Positions 39,878 to 47,314 of a stretch of DNA of 64,000 nt are shown piece after piece. How positions within the stretch are numbered: position 1 is the first letter of the stretch; every line of letters begins with the position of its first letter. Source of the stretch: Methanomassiliicoccaceae archaeon UBA421 (GTDB taxonomy: Archaea > Thermoplasmatota > Thermoplasmata > Methanomassiliicoccales > Methanomethylophilaceae); contig DAHB01000003.1 in the NCBI GenBank assembly GCA_002498365.1, forward strand, positions 186,001 through 250,000, given 5' to 3'. The notes under the pieces were generated by a model. It had not been told where the DNA came from, searched no databases, and saw only the letters and a list, made by a program, of their open reading frames with translations. The translations under genes and the position numbers were made by a program.

Positions 39878-40576
39878 ATGGTTACGATCAGAACGGAAGG
39901 CGGCGAGGTTTGCGTTGAACCCAGGGTCGCCGTCGTCGGCGTCGGCGGCGCCGGATGCAATGCCGCCGGCAGGTTTCACGAAGAGCTTATGCCGGTCGAC
40001 GTCATAGCCGTCAACACCGACAGGGCGGCGCTCGAGGAGACGCACGCCGACGTCAGGATTTTCATATGCAGGGACGTGACGAAGGGTATCGGCACCCGAG
40101 GAGACGCGTCTCTCGGCAAGAAATGCGCGAGGGTGCATGCCGAAGAGATCAGAGATGCACTCAGAGGGCATGATGTCGCTGTGATAGTCGCGGGCATGGG
40201 AGGCGGGACCGGTTCCGGTGCCGCATCGGTGGTCGCTGAGATAGCGCAGGGGCTCAACATGGTGACCATGGCCATCGCGATAAGGCCGCTCGCCATGGAG
40301 GGCAGGGGGGCCGCCGCAGGAGAGGGGCTGAGGGCGCTCAGGTCCGTATGCCCCGGCACGGTCGCGGTGGAGAACGACAGGATGGTCGAGCTGTTCCCCG
40401 ATATGACGATACAGCAGGCTTTCGATGCCGTGAACGACGGCATCGTCAGATATGTGATGAAGAAGACGGACGACATCGCCGAGGCTTTCGCCGAGGAGAT
40501 AAGGAGGGTCCGCCCCTCCGAATCCAATGTGGGCGAAGGGGCAGGCGGAACGGCATCTGCGAAGATGGCGGTCTGA
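39878..40576 (+). CDS. Short FtsZ-like GTPase-domain protein
   Basis: A 232-residue protein of the tubulin/FtsZ family containing only the GTP-binding half. The nucleotide loops are VGVGGAGCNAAGRF (T1) near residue 15, MGGGTGSGAASV (T4, tubulin signature) near 105 and a NTDRAALEE loop T3-like region near 40. The chain ends after MTIQQAFDAVNDGI and VMKKTDDIAEAF. It lacks the T7 loop and C-terminal domain needed for normal FtsZ filament GTPase activity. It may modulate another FtsZ or have a separate role. An ATG at 39869 is an alternative start. Confidence 0.85.
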   Translation: MVTIRTEGGEVCVEPRVAVVGVGGAGCNAAGRFHEELMPVDVIAVNTDRAALEETHADVRIFICRDVTKGIGTRGDASLGKKCARVHAEEIRDALRGHDVAVIVAGMGGGTGSGAASVVAEIAQGLNMVTMAIAIRPLAMEGRGAAAGEGLRALRSVCPGTVAVENDRMVELFPDMTIQQAFDAVNDGIVRYVMKKTDDIAEAFAEEIRRVRPSESNVGEGAGGTASAKMAV

Positions 40577-40651
40577 TATAAAAGAGAAAGAAACGGGTCC
40601 GGAGTCCTCCCGCCGGACCCCGTTTCTTGACGTAAAGTGTTTTTCCGCCCC

Positions 40652-41254
40652 TCAGGGCTTTTCTTTCGAATTATAGTATTCGTATCCGAGGTCGAACGCC
40701 TTACGGTTGATGTCGGAGAATTTTTCCGGGACGGTTTCCAGCAGTGTTTCCAGCAGGACCTCTCTTCCGATGGGGAATCCGTCCGCCGCCGCCACGGCGC
40801 CGATCATGACCGCATTGGCGGCCACTGCCTTGCCGGCCTTCACCGCCAGGTCCGTGGCGTTGATGGTTATCAGCTTTGGAGTTATCCTCCTCACCGCTCC
40901 GACTATTTCCTCCACGTCCGGATATTCTTCGAAACCGGCCGCCACGGAGGATGGAAGTATCGGCTCCAGGTTCATCAGGATGGCCGTGTCCCTGTTGCAA
41001 AGGCCGAGGCTCCTGCATGTCTCTGCGGGTTCGAATCCCATGAGTAGGTCCGCCCCTCCGACGGACTCCAGCGGGCTGTATACTCCCTTTCCGAATCTTA
41101 CGGTGGAAAGGACGCTGCCTCCTCTCTGCGCCATTCCGTGGATCTCGCTCATCGCCACATCGTAACCTTCTTTCATGGCCGCATTTCCGAGCACCATCGA
41201 AGCCAGGAGGACACCTTGGCCACCCACTCCGACGATCTGTACCGTGTATTTCAT
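40652..41254 (-). CDS. iorB: Indolepyruvate:ferredoxin oxidoreductase beta subunit
   Basis: A 200-residue small subunit of IOR, the enzyme that oxidatively decarboxylates aryl pyruvates to aryl-acetyl-CoA (or runs in reverse). It has the gamma-type fold of 2-oxoacid oxidoreductases: VQIVGVGGQGVLLASMVLGN at the start and SEIHGMAQRGGSVLSTVRFG near residue 42. ATG 41254 overlaps the iorA stop by four bases (ATGA), so the subunits are translationally coupled. Confidence 0.95.
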   Translation of the reverse strand: MKYTVQIVGVGGQGVLLASMVLGNAAMKEGYDVAMSEIHGMAQRGGSVLSTVRFGKGVYSPLESVGGADLLMGFEPAETCRSLGLCNRDTAILMNLEPILPSSVAAGFEEYPDVEEIVGAVRRITPKLITINATDLAVKAGKAVAANAVMIGAVAAADGFPIGREVLLETLLETVPEKFSDINRKAFDLGYEYYNSKEKP

Positions 41255-43068
41255 TCCTTCACCTCCAACGCGCCTTTCGGACATACGTTGGCGCACATGC
41301 CGCAACCGATACACTGGACCCGATCGACGTTTATGGCGCCGTCCTTGTCCTTGAAAAGCGCAGGGCATGCGATGGTCTTCAGGCATGTGTAGCACTTGAT
41401 GCACTTGTCACGGTCCACCTCGCATCTCCTGCTTACCAGCATCTTCTGTCTTTTGAGCTCGAGCGGGCAGGCGCGTTTAGCGATCACGACCGCGACCCCG
41501 TCGAATTCGATCGCGTCCTTCATGACCTTGTTCATCGCCTTAACGTCATAAGGGTCGACGGTCTCCACGAAGCGGACGCCGATCCCCTTGACCAGTCCCT
41601 CTATGTCGATCGGCTCCGTCCTGATGCCGCCGAAGTCCCTGCCAGTGCCGGGGTTCGGCTGGTGTCCCGTCATAGCCGTCGTCCGATTGTCCATGATGAC
41701 CATCTTGATCTTATGGCCGTTGAACAGCGCAGACATCAGGGGTTGGACCCCGGAATGGAAGAACGTCGAGTCCCCTATGAACGCGATAGGCAGCTGGTCG
41801 GTCGACTGGGCGAAACCGCCGGCCGCGCCCGCGCCTCCTCCCATGCATATTATGAAGTCTGCCGCGCGGAAGGGCGCCTGTACTCCCAGGGTGTAGCACC
41901 CGATGTCGGAGCAGTACACTGCGTCCCTGCTTCCAACGGCGCGTTTCGTCGCCGCGAAGGTGCCGCGGTGCGGACATCCCGCGCAGAGCGTCGGGGGCCT
42001 TCCGGGCAGGACGGTCTCGGCCTTCGGCAGAGGTTTTTTGAAATCCTTCACCTTGACCAGGGTCGCTATCCCCGAAAGGACGTCGGGAGAGTACTCCCAC
42101 TGTCTGGGGAAGTTGCCGCTCCTCTTCCCGTAGACCGGGACGCCAAGGCCGTTCTGTGCGGATATGCGGAGGACGGCGTCTTCAAGGTAGGGCTCCAGCT
42201 CTTCTACGACTATGACGGCCTTCTTCCCTCTGATGAAATCAGCGATCTTCTTCTCGGGAAGGGGCGCGGTGAATCCCAGTTTGAGAACGGATACTCCGGA
42301 CACGAACTCCTTGACGTATGTGTAGGACACTCCGGAAGTGATAACGCCCACGTCGCCCTCTCCTTCGACGAAATTGAGGAGGGACTTCTCGGAGAGCTCC
42401 ATGGCTTTCTTCTGCTTCTCGAGCAGCCTCACCCTGTTCGGTTTGGAGTATGCGGGTATGTTGACGAACTTGGGGTCGTCCTTCACGAAGCGCCCTTTGG
42501 GCGCCGTGTCCCCCAGAGGACCGAATTCCACCGGGCCGCGGGCATGGTTGACCCTCGTCGTGGTACGGAATATGACGGGGAGTTCCAAAGCATCGGAGAT
42601 CTCGTAGGCCGCAGACACCATGTCCTTGGCCTCTGCGGGCGTGGAAGGCTCGACCATCGGGAGCAGCGACAATGTGGCATACGTGCGGCTGTCCTGCTCG
42701 TTCTGTGAGCTGTGGCACGAGGGGTCGTCGGCGGTCATTATCAGCATCCCCGCCCTGACGCCGGAGTATGCCAGCGTCATCATCGGGTCCGCGGCCACGT
42801 TCAGCCCTACGTGCTTCATGAAGACGAAGGAACGCACGCCGGAAGATGCCGCGGCGGCCGCGACCTCCAACGCGGTCTTCTCGTTGGTAGAGAATTCGAA
42901 GTACATCCCTTCCCTTTCGGCTTCCGTCTCCAGAATGTTCCCGACCTCGGACGAGGGAGTCCCCGGATATGTGGAAGAGCACTTTACCCCTGCCTCGAAC
43001 AGCCCCCTGACGATGGCCTCGTTTCCCAGAAGGAGCTGCTTTCCGTCTTTTGCCAATATGTCCGACAT
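41251..43068 (-). CDS. iorA: Indolepyruvate:ferredoxin oxidoreductase alpha subunit
   Basis: A 605-residue large subunit of IOR. It holds a pyrimidine-binding domain (STYPGTPSSEVGNILE near residue 34) and a TPP-binding domain with CPHRGTFAATKRAV, DIGCYTLGVQAPF and a GDSTFFHSG...MDNRTTAMTGHQPNP metal/diphosphate site. Two C-terminal 4Fe-4S clusters follow (CIKCYTCLKTIACP and CIGCGMCANVCP). In methanogens IOR can carboxylate aryl-acetyl-CoA reductively to aryl pyruvates for aromatic amino acid synthesis. It is first in the iorA-iorB pair; its promoter region has two TGTAAT repeats 10 bp apart. Confidence 0.96.
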   Translation of the reverse strand: MSDILAKDGKQLLLGNEAIVRGLFEAGVKCSSTYPGTPSSEVGNILETEAEREGMYFEFSTNEKTALEVAAAAASSGVRSFVFMKHVGLNVAADPMMTLAYSGVRAGMLIMTADDPSCHSSQNEQDSRTYATLSLLPMVEPSTPAEAKDMVSAAYEISDALELPVIFRTTTRVNHARGPVEFGPLGDTAPKGRFVKDDPKFVNIPAYSKPNRVRLLEKQKKAMELSEKSLLNFVEGEGDVGVITSGVSYTYVKEFVSGVSVLKLGFTAPLPEKKIADFIRGKKAVIVVEELEPYLEDAVLRISAQNGLGVPVYGKRSGNFPRQWEYSPDVLSGIATLVKVKDFKKPLPKAETVLPGRPPTLCAGCPHRGTFAATKRAVGSRDAVYCSDIGCYTLGVQAPFRAADFIICMGGGAGAAGGFAQSTDQLPIAFIGDSTFFHSGVQPLMSALFNGHKIKMVIMDNRTTAMTGHQPNPGTGRDFGGIRTEPIDIEGLVKGIGVRFVETVDPYDVKAMNKVMKDAIEFDGVAVVIAKRACPLELKRQKMLVSRRCEVDRDKCIKCYTCLKTIACPALFKDKDGAINVDRVQCIGCGMCANVCPKGALEVKE

Positions 43069-43165
43069 TTTCAGCCTCTTGTAATCCAGTGTAATGCTAC
43101 GGTTTTATTAAAATAGGTTACTTGAGAGACAAACAATAAAAACAAGGCTGACATACTTCGGCCTA

Positions 43166-43248
43166 GCGGGGGTTGCCAAGCTGGTCAACGGCGCAGGACT
43201 TAGGATCCTGTCCTTAGCGGTTCATGGGTTCGAATCCCATCCCCCGCA
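43166..43248 (+). tRNA. tRNA-Leu(UAG)
   Basis: Acceptor arms GCGGGGG (43166-43172) and CCCCCGC (43241-43247) with discriminator A at 43248. The anticodon stem CAGGA/TCCTG encloses loop CTTAGGA with anticodon TAG at 43201-43203. A long variable arm (TCCTTAGCGG region) marks a class II tRNA and the T loop is TTCGAAT. No intron and no encoded CCA. Confidence 0.95.
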
Positions 43249-43310
43249 CTTATCCAATGGTTTCCGATCGAATACTTACGGTTTGTATACTGGGCCGTCG
43301 ATTAGGGTGT

Positions 43311-43967
43311 ATGAAGAGGCAGATGATCAAGATCGACGAGGAGAAGTGCAACGGCTGCGGGCTCTGCATCGACGCCTGCCAAGAGGGGGCCTTGGCCCTC
43401 GTGGACGGAAAGGCGAGACTGGTCCGCGAAGACTACTGCGACGGGCTCGGCAACTGTCTTCCGGCATGCCCTATGGACGCCATATCCTTCGAGGTGAGGG
43501 ATGCCCCGGACTTCGTGGAGAACCCGTCGCAGAACGTCCAGTGCAACTGTTCGGACAAGCCCCCCCTCATATACGTCGGGGAGAGGAGCAAGGCCGACGG
43601 GGAACTGTCCCAATGGCCGATACAGATTAAGCTCGTCCCCTCCAAGGCCCCCTGGTTCGACGGCAGGGACCTGCTGGTGGCGGCCGACTGCACCGCGTTC
43701 GCAGTGAGGGACTTCCATGAGAAGTTCATAAAGGGACGCGTAACGGTCGTGGGCTGCCCGAAGCTGGATTCCGCCGATTACAGCGAGAAGCTGTCCGAGA
43801 TACTGAGCAGCAACGACATCCGCTCGGTGACGCTGGTCAGGATGGAGGTGCCCTGCTGCGGAGGCATGGTCCGCGCGGTGAAGGAAGCGATCGGGACCAG
43901 CGGCAAGAACGTCCCCTTGAAGGTCTACACGGTTTCGAGGGAAGGCAAGATACTCAGCGTCGAGTGA
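43311..43967 (+). CDS. 4Fe-4S ferredoxin-domain protein
   Basis: A 218-residue protein. Two ferredoxin-type clusters at the N-terminus (CNGCGLCIDACQEGAL near residue 13 and DYCDGLGNCLPACPMDAI near 40) are followed by a Cys-rich linker (QNVQCNCSD) and a C-terminal domain of unknown fold with VAADCTAFAVRDF, VVGCPKLDSADY and MEVPCCGGMVRAVKEA. Proteins with this layout are predicted redox carriers in anaerobes. ATG 43311 is chosen; the frame upstream overlaps the tRNA. ATG 43323 is also possible. Confidence 0.85.
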   Translation: MKRQMIKIDEEKCNGCGLCIDACQEGALALVDGKARLVREDYCDGLGNCLPACPMDAISFEVRDAPDFVENPSQNVQCNCSDKPPLIYVGERSKADGELSQWPIQIKLVPSKAPWFDGRDLLVAADCTAFAVRDFHEKFIKGRVTVVGCPKLDSADYSEKLSEILSSNDIRSVTLVRMEVPCCGGMVRAVKEAIGTSGKNVPLKVYTVSREGKILSVE

Positions 43968-44017
43968 CACGGCAAACGGTTATCTTCAAGGACCTGCATC
44001 CTTCCCCGGAGACGAAA

Positions 44018-44554
44018 ATGAAGGTCGCCATAATCAGCGGGACACCCAGGAGCAACGGCTATACTTCGGAACTTATCAAGAACCTTAGCGCCGGGCTCAA
44101 AAACGCGGGATGCGAAGTTAAGACCGTGACCCTTTTTGACAAGGTCATAAGCGGATGCAACAACTGCGGAGTATGCCAGAAGAAAGGGAACGAAGGGAAA
44201 TGCACAATCGCGGACGATATGCGGCCCATATTCACGGTCGTGGACGATTCCGAGCTGCTGATAATAGCCAGTCCGATCTATATGTGGCAGTTCACGGCGT
44301 GCACCAAGGCATTTTTGGAACGCCTTCACTGCATGTACGACTCCCTCGACGGCAAAAGGATAGCGCTGGCCATGACCATGGGGGACGACGAGTATGTGGC
44401 CTCCTATGCGGTCAGCGGCATGCTGGACATGTGCGAATACTACCACATGACCTACCTATCGTCGTTCGCAGTCCCCTATGCCGACAAGGACGAGGTGAAC
44501 CGTCCGCTGTACGCCGAGAAACTGAAGGACTTCGTGAACCGCATCACCGGATGA
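44018..44554 (+). CDS. NAD(P)H-dependent FMN reductase / iron-sulfur flavoprotein
   Basis: A 178-residue flavodoxin-fold protein. The FMN loop is ISGTPRSNGYTSELIKNLSA near residue 6. The cysteine motif CNNCGVCQKKGNEGKC near 47 resembles the compact cluster motif of iron-sulfur flavoproteins, followed by LIIASPIYMWQFTACTKAF. It is a paralogue of the proteins at 9910 and 51072. It starts 50 bases after the ferredoxin gene, so the pair may form an electron-transfer unit. It ends against the convergent ligase gene. Confidence 0.9.
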   Translation: MKVAIISGTPRSNGYTSELIKNLSAGLKNAGCEVKTVTLFDKVISGCNNCGVCQKKGNEGKCTIADDMRPIFTVVDDSELLIIASPIYMWQFTACTKAFLERLHCMYDSLDGKRIALAMTMGDDEYVASYAVSGMLDMCEYYHMTYLSSFAVPYADKDEVNRPLYAEKLKDFVNRITG

Positions 44555-45856
44555 TCAGTCGTACCTGCGAAGATCTTCCACGTGGCGGGACTTCCCCTCG
44601 AACCTTTCGAGGGAGCCGGGGAGCGCGAGGTGCACAGAGGCCTTGATGTTCAGGACGTCCTTCAGCCTGGACTCCACCGAGCGGGTCATCCTGTCGATCG
44701 ATACCGTATCGTCCGTCAGCGAATCCTCGGCTATCTCCACGTCGACGGACATGCTGTCCATGAAGTTCTCATTGGTGAGCGTTATCTTATAGAATGGCGA
44801 AAGGAATGCGAACTCCCCTATTACGCCCTCGATCTGCGAAGGAAATACGTTCACGCCACGGACGATCAGCATGTCGTCCGTGCGTCCGGATATGCGCATG
44901 AGCCTCGGATGGGTGCGTCCGCAGTCGCACTTCTCCCAGGTCAGGGCGGATATGTCCCCTATCTTATAGCGGACGAGAGGGAAGGCCTCCTTCTTGAGCA
45001 TCGTGACGACAAGTTCGCCCCTCTCGCCGTCGGCGCACGGCTCCCCGTCCTTGTCGAGGACCTCGACATACGCCATGTCCGCCCAAACGTGGAGCCCGGA
45101 CTGCTTCTCGCATTCCAGGAACATCGGCCCGTAGAACTCGCTGGCACCGTAGCAGTTGTGGACCCTTATCCCGGTCCTGTCCTGGAGCTTCTGCCTCATG
45201 CTCTCCGACCAGGGCTCTCCGCCGGCGATGGCATAGCGCACCTTCGTGTCCCTCCTGATTTCGATCCCCTTCTGGTCGCATACGTCCGCGATGTGGAACA
45301 TGTAGGACGGCGTTCCGGCGAACGCGGTTATCGGCAGGTCCTGCATCATCTTGATCTGCCTTTCGGTGTTGCCGGTGCTGATCGGAAGAACGGTCACGCC
45401 CATCCTCTCGGCGGCGTAATGGACTCCCAGACCTCCGGTGAAAAGGCCGTATCCATGGAAGTTCTGGAGTATGTCGTCCTTTGACATCCCGAAAGACGTC
45501 ATTCCGCGGTCGAGCGACTCGGCCCAGTTGTCCAGGTCGTTCTGGGTGTAGCCCACCACGGTCGGATTGCCTGTGGTCCCGGAAGAAACGTGAAGTCTCA
45601 CAAGCTCGTTGTAAGGTTTGACGAAGAGGTTGTCCGGATAGTTGTCCCTGAGGTCTGTCTTCCTCATGAAAGGGACTTTTCTGAACTTCTCGAAACTGTC
45701 GACGTCCTCGGGAAGCAGGCCCACAGACTTCATCTTGTCGTGTATGAACTTCGAGGAGTCGTACATGGTCCGCAATTCGCTCCTCAGCAGGCCCAGCTGC
45801 ATCTTCTGCAGTTCTTCTTTCGGCTTGGTTTCAAGCTCTTTGTTCCAGTACGCCAT
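44555..45856 (-). CDS. paaK: Phenylacetate-CoA ligase family enzyme 1
   Basis: A 433-residue AMP-forming acyl-CoA ligase of the PaaK type, which activates phenylacetate or related aryl acids to CoA thioesters with ATP. The P-loop is VSSGTTGNPTVVGYTQNDLD near residue 84, the ANL core YGASEFYGPMFLECE near 238 and the hinge region ISGRTDDMLIVRGVNVFPSQ near 325. ATG 45856 is used; a GTG at 45865 would be too close to GGAGG. The promoter carries the palindrome shared with the symporter operon, linking uptake and activation. Confidence 0.93.
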   Translation of the reverse strand: MAYWNKELETKPKEELQKMQLGLLRSELRTMYDSSKFIHDKMKSVGLLPEDVDSFEKFRKVPFMRKTDLRDNYPDNLFVKPYNELVRLHVSSGTTGNPTVVGYTQNDLDNWAESLDRGMTSFGMSKDDILQNFHGYGLFTGGLGVHYAAERMGVTVLPISTGNTERQIKMMQDLPITAFAGTPSYMFHIADVCDQKGIEIRRDTKVRYAIAGGEPWSESMRQKLQDRTGIRVHNCYGASEFYGPMFLECEKQSGLHVWADMAYVEVLDKDGEPCADGERGELVVTMLKKEAFPLVRYKIGDISALTWEKCDCGRTHPRLMRISGRTDDMLIVRGVNVFPSQIEGVIGEFAFLSPFYKITLTNENFMDSMSVDVEIAEDSLTDDTVSIDRMTRSVESRLKDVLNIKASVHLALPGSLERFEGKSRHVEDLRRYD

Positions 45857-45870
45857 TCGATACACGCCTC

Positions 45871-45889
45871 CGTGCTACCGACTAGCACG
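45871..45889 (-). promoter_or_regulatory. Palindromic operator of ligase gene 1
   Basis: CGTGCTA-N5-TAGCACG, with the same arms and spacer length as at 17771-17789, lies 15 bases upstream of the ligase ATG. It overlaps the GGAGG ribosome-binding site and is preceded by AT-rich DNA (TGGCAATAA; GGTATAAGTC farther up). A bound repressor would cover the start region. Confidence 0.75.
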
Positions 45890-45947
45890 TTATTGCCAGA
45901 ATAATCAGCTAAGACTTATACCTTTAGGTCTGCCAGCATCCCTACGT

Positions 45948-46886
45948 TCAAAGCGTCACGGAGCCGGCCACCCTCAGCTTGCCGCCTTCCAGATACATGA
46001 GGACGGCCCTGTCCCCGGGCCTGTATATCAGGTCCGATTCCATATTGAGCGTTACCTCCTCCCCGGAGGCAGAAACGGAGCATGGGACCATCTGCATCCA
46101 ATGTCCCAGATGCATAACCATGCCGTCCTTGAGGGGGCTCTTCCAGTACTTGACCATCTCGACCTTCCCTGTGAACCTGCGGGTCATCGTGACCTCGCGG
46201 TCGGTAGTGACCACGTATCCTCTGTCCAGCTCGTCGGACTCTATGCCTCTCAGAGCAAGACCCACGTGGTCGCCTTTCACGGCATCCTCGGCGTCGATGT
46301 CATGCTTCTGGATGGACTTCAGGACGACCTCGCGTCTGAGGGGGAGGACCGTCATCTTGTCGTGCTTGCGGAAGTGGCCTTCGGCGACCGATCCGAGGAC
46401 CACGGTCCCGACGCCTTTGACGTTGAAATGACTGTCCACGGGGCAGGATCCGCTGGTGCCGTCTCCGGGCTTCCTGTTCTGATCGGCGGCGATCTTCAGC
46501 AGCTCGTCCCTCATCGTTATCGGCTCGAGTTCTTTGAAATCGTAGTTCTCCATGCAGGTCCCGGCGATGAGGGGCCTCAGCTGCTCCGGCTGTATGTAGT
46601 TCCTGAGGACGATCCATCCTTTGGGTATGCCTACGCAGTCGGCCATGACTATCGTCTCGCCCAGGAAGGAGTCTATCTTGTCCACCACCAGGATCGCGAA
46701 TTCCGCCATCTCCACGGCATAGAAGATCGAAGACATCTTCTCAGGGTATTTCGAAGGTTCCAGCAATGTCACCGAATCGTTCCCTTTCTTAAGCTCGAAG
46801 AAAGTTATGTCCGTGACGGTCCCTTTCTTGCCTATCTCGCCCGCGACGTCTTTGGCGCCCAGGACAGCGACGTTGAGATTGCTCAT
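45948..46886 (-). CDS. SelB-like elongation-factor paralogue without GTPase motifs
   Basis: A 312-residue protein with the EF-Tu/SelB domain layout. The N-terminal G-like domain has lost the P-loop: GAKDVAGEIGKKGTVTDI stands where GHVDHGKTTL is expected, and no NKxD is evident. Domain II is well kept (CPVDSHFNVKGVGTVVLGSV, then KSIQKHDIDAEDAVKGDHVG and LALRGIESDELDRGYVV), followed by a domain III-like barrel. This matches the archaeal SelB-like (aSelBL) proteins described in the literature, whose role is unknown. It is the last gene of an operon with ligase 2 and an ACT protein; its ATG overlaps the ACT stop. Confidence 0.85.
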   Translation of the reverse strand: MSNLNVAVLGAKDVAGEIGKKGTVTDITFFELKKGNDSVTLLEPSKYPEKMSSIFYAVEMAEFAILVVDKIDSFLGETIVMADCVGIPKGWIVLRNYIQPEQLRPLIAGTCMENYDFKELEPITMRDELLKIAADQNRKPGDGTSGSCPVDSHFNVKGVGTVVLGSVAEGHFRKHDKMTVLPLRREVVLKSIQKHDIDAEDAVKGDHVGLALRGIESDELDRGYVVTTDREVTMTRRFTGKVEMVKYWKSPLKDGMVMHLGHWMQMVPCSVSASGEEVTLNMESDLIYRPGDRAVLMYLEGGKLRVAGSVTL

Positions 46887-47314
46887 CAGATATCCGTTCC
46901 TTTTACCAGCTCTATCCCCGCCTTCTTCAGGGCCTCGACGGCCCTGTGGGGTTCGTCGACGCGGATGAAGAATGCGGATAGATTCTTGCCCGCATAGGCA
47001 TATCCGTATTCGATGTTGATGCCTTCGCGGCCGCATACGTCGGCGGCCTCGAAGAGGGACCCGGGCGCATCGTTTATCACTATACCGATGACCTGGGTCT
47101 TTTTGACTATTATGCCCTTCTGCCTGATCTTCTCGAAGGACTCCTCGGGGTCGTCCACTATCGCGCGGAGTATCCCGAACTCGGCGGACTCGGCCAGGTT
47201 GAAAGCTTTCATGTTGACCCTGCTCTCCTTCAGCGTCCTGGCGATGGCCGCTAGGCGCCCCGGCTCGTTGTTCACAAAAATCGAAAGCTGAATTATGACG
47301 TTCTCTTCTGGCAT
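46886..47314 (-). CDS. Tandem ACT-domain protein
   Basis: A 142-residue protein made of two ACT domains: IQLSIFVNNEPGRLAAIART with VNMKAFNLAESAEFGILRAI, then QVIGIVINDAPGSLFEAADV with INIEYGYAYAGKNLSAFFIR. ACT domains bind amino acids and regulate neighbours' enzymes. ACT proteins encoded next to phenylacetate-CoA ligases are common, and an aromatic amino acid is the likely ligand. It overlaps the ligase-2 stop at the 5' end and the SelB-like start at the 3' end. Confidence 0.93.
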   Translation of the reverse strand: MPEENVIIQLSIFVNNEPGRLAAIARTLKESRVNMKAFNLAESAEFGILRAIVDDPEESFEKIRQKGIIVKKTQVIGIVINDAPGSLFEAADVCGREGINIEYGYAYAGKNLSAFFIRVDEPHRAVEALKKAGIELVKGTDI

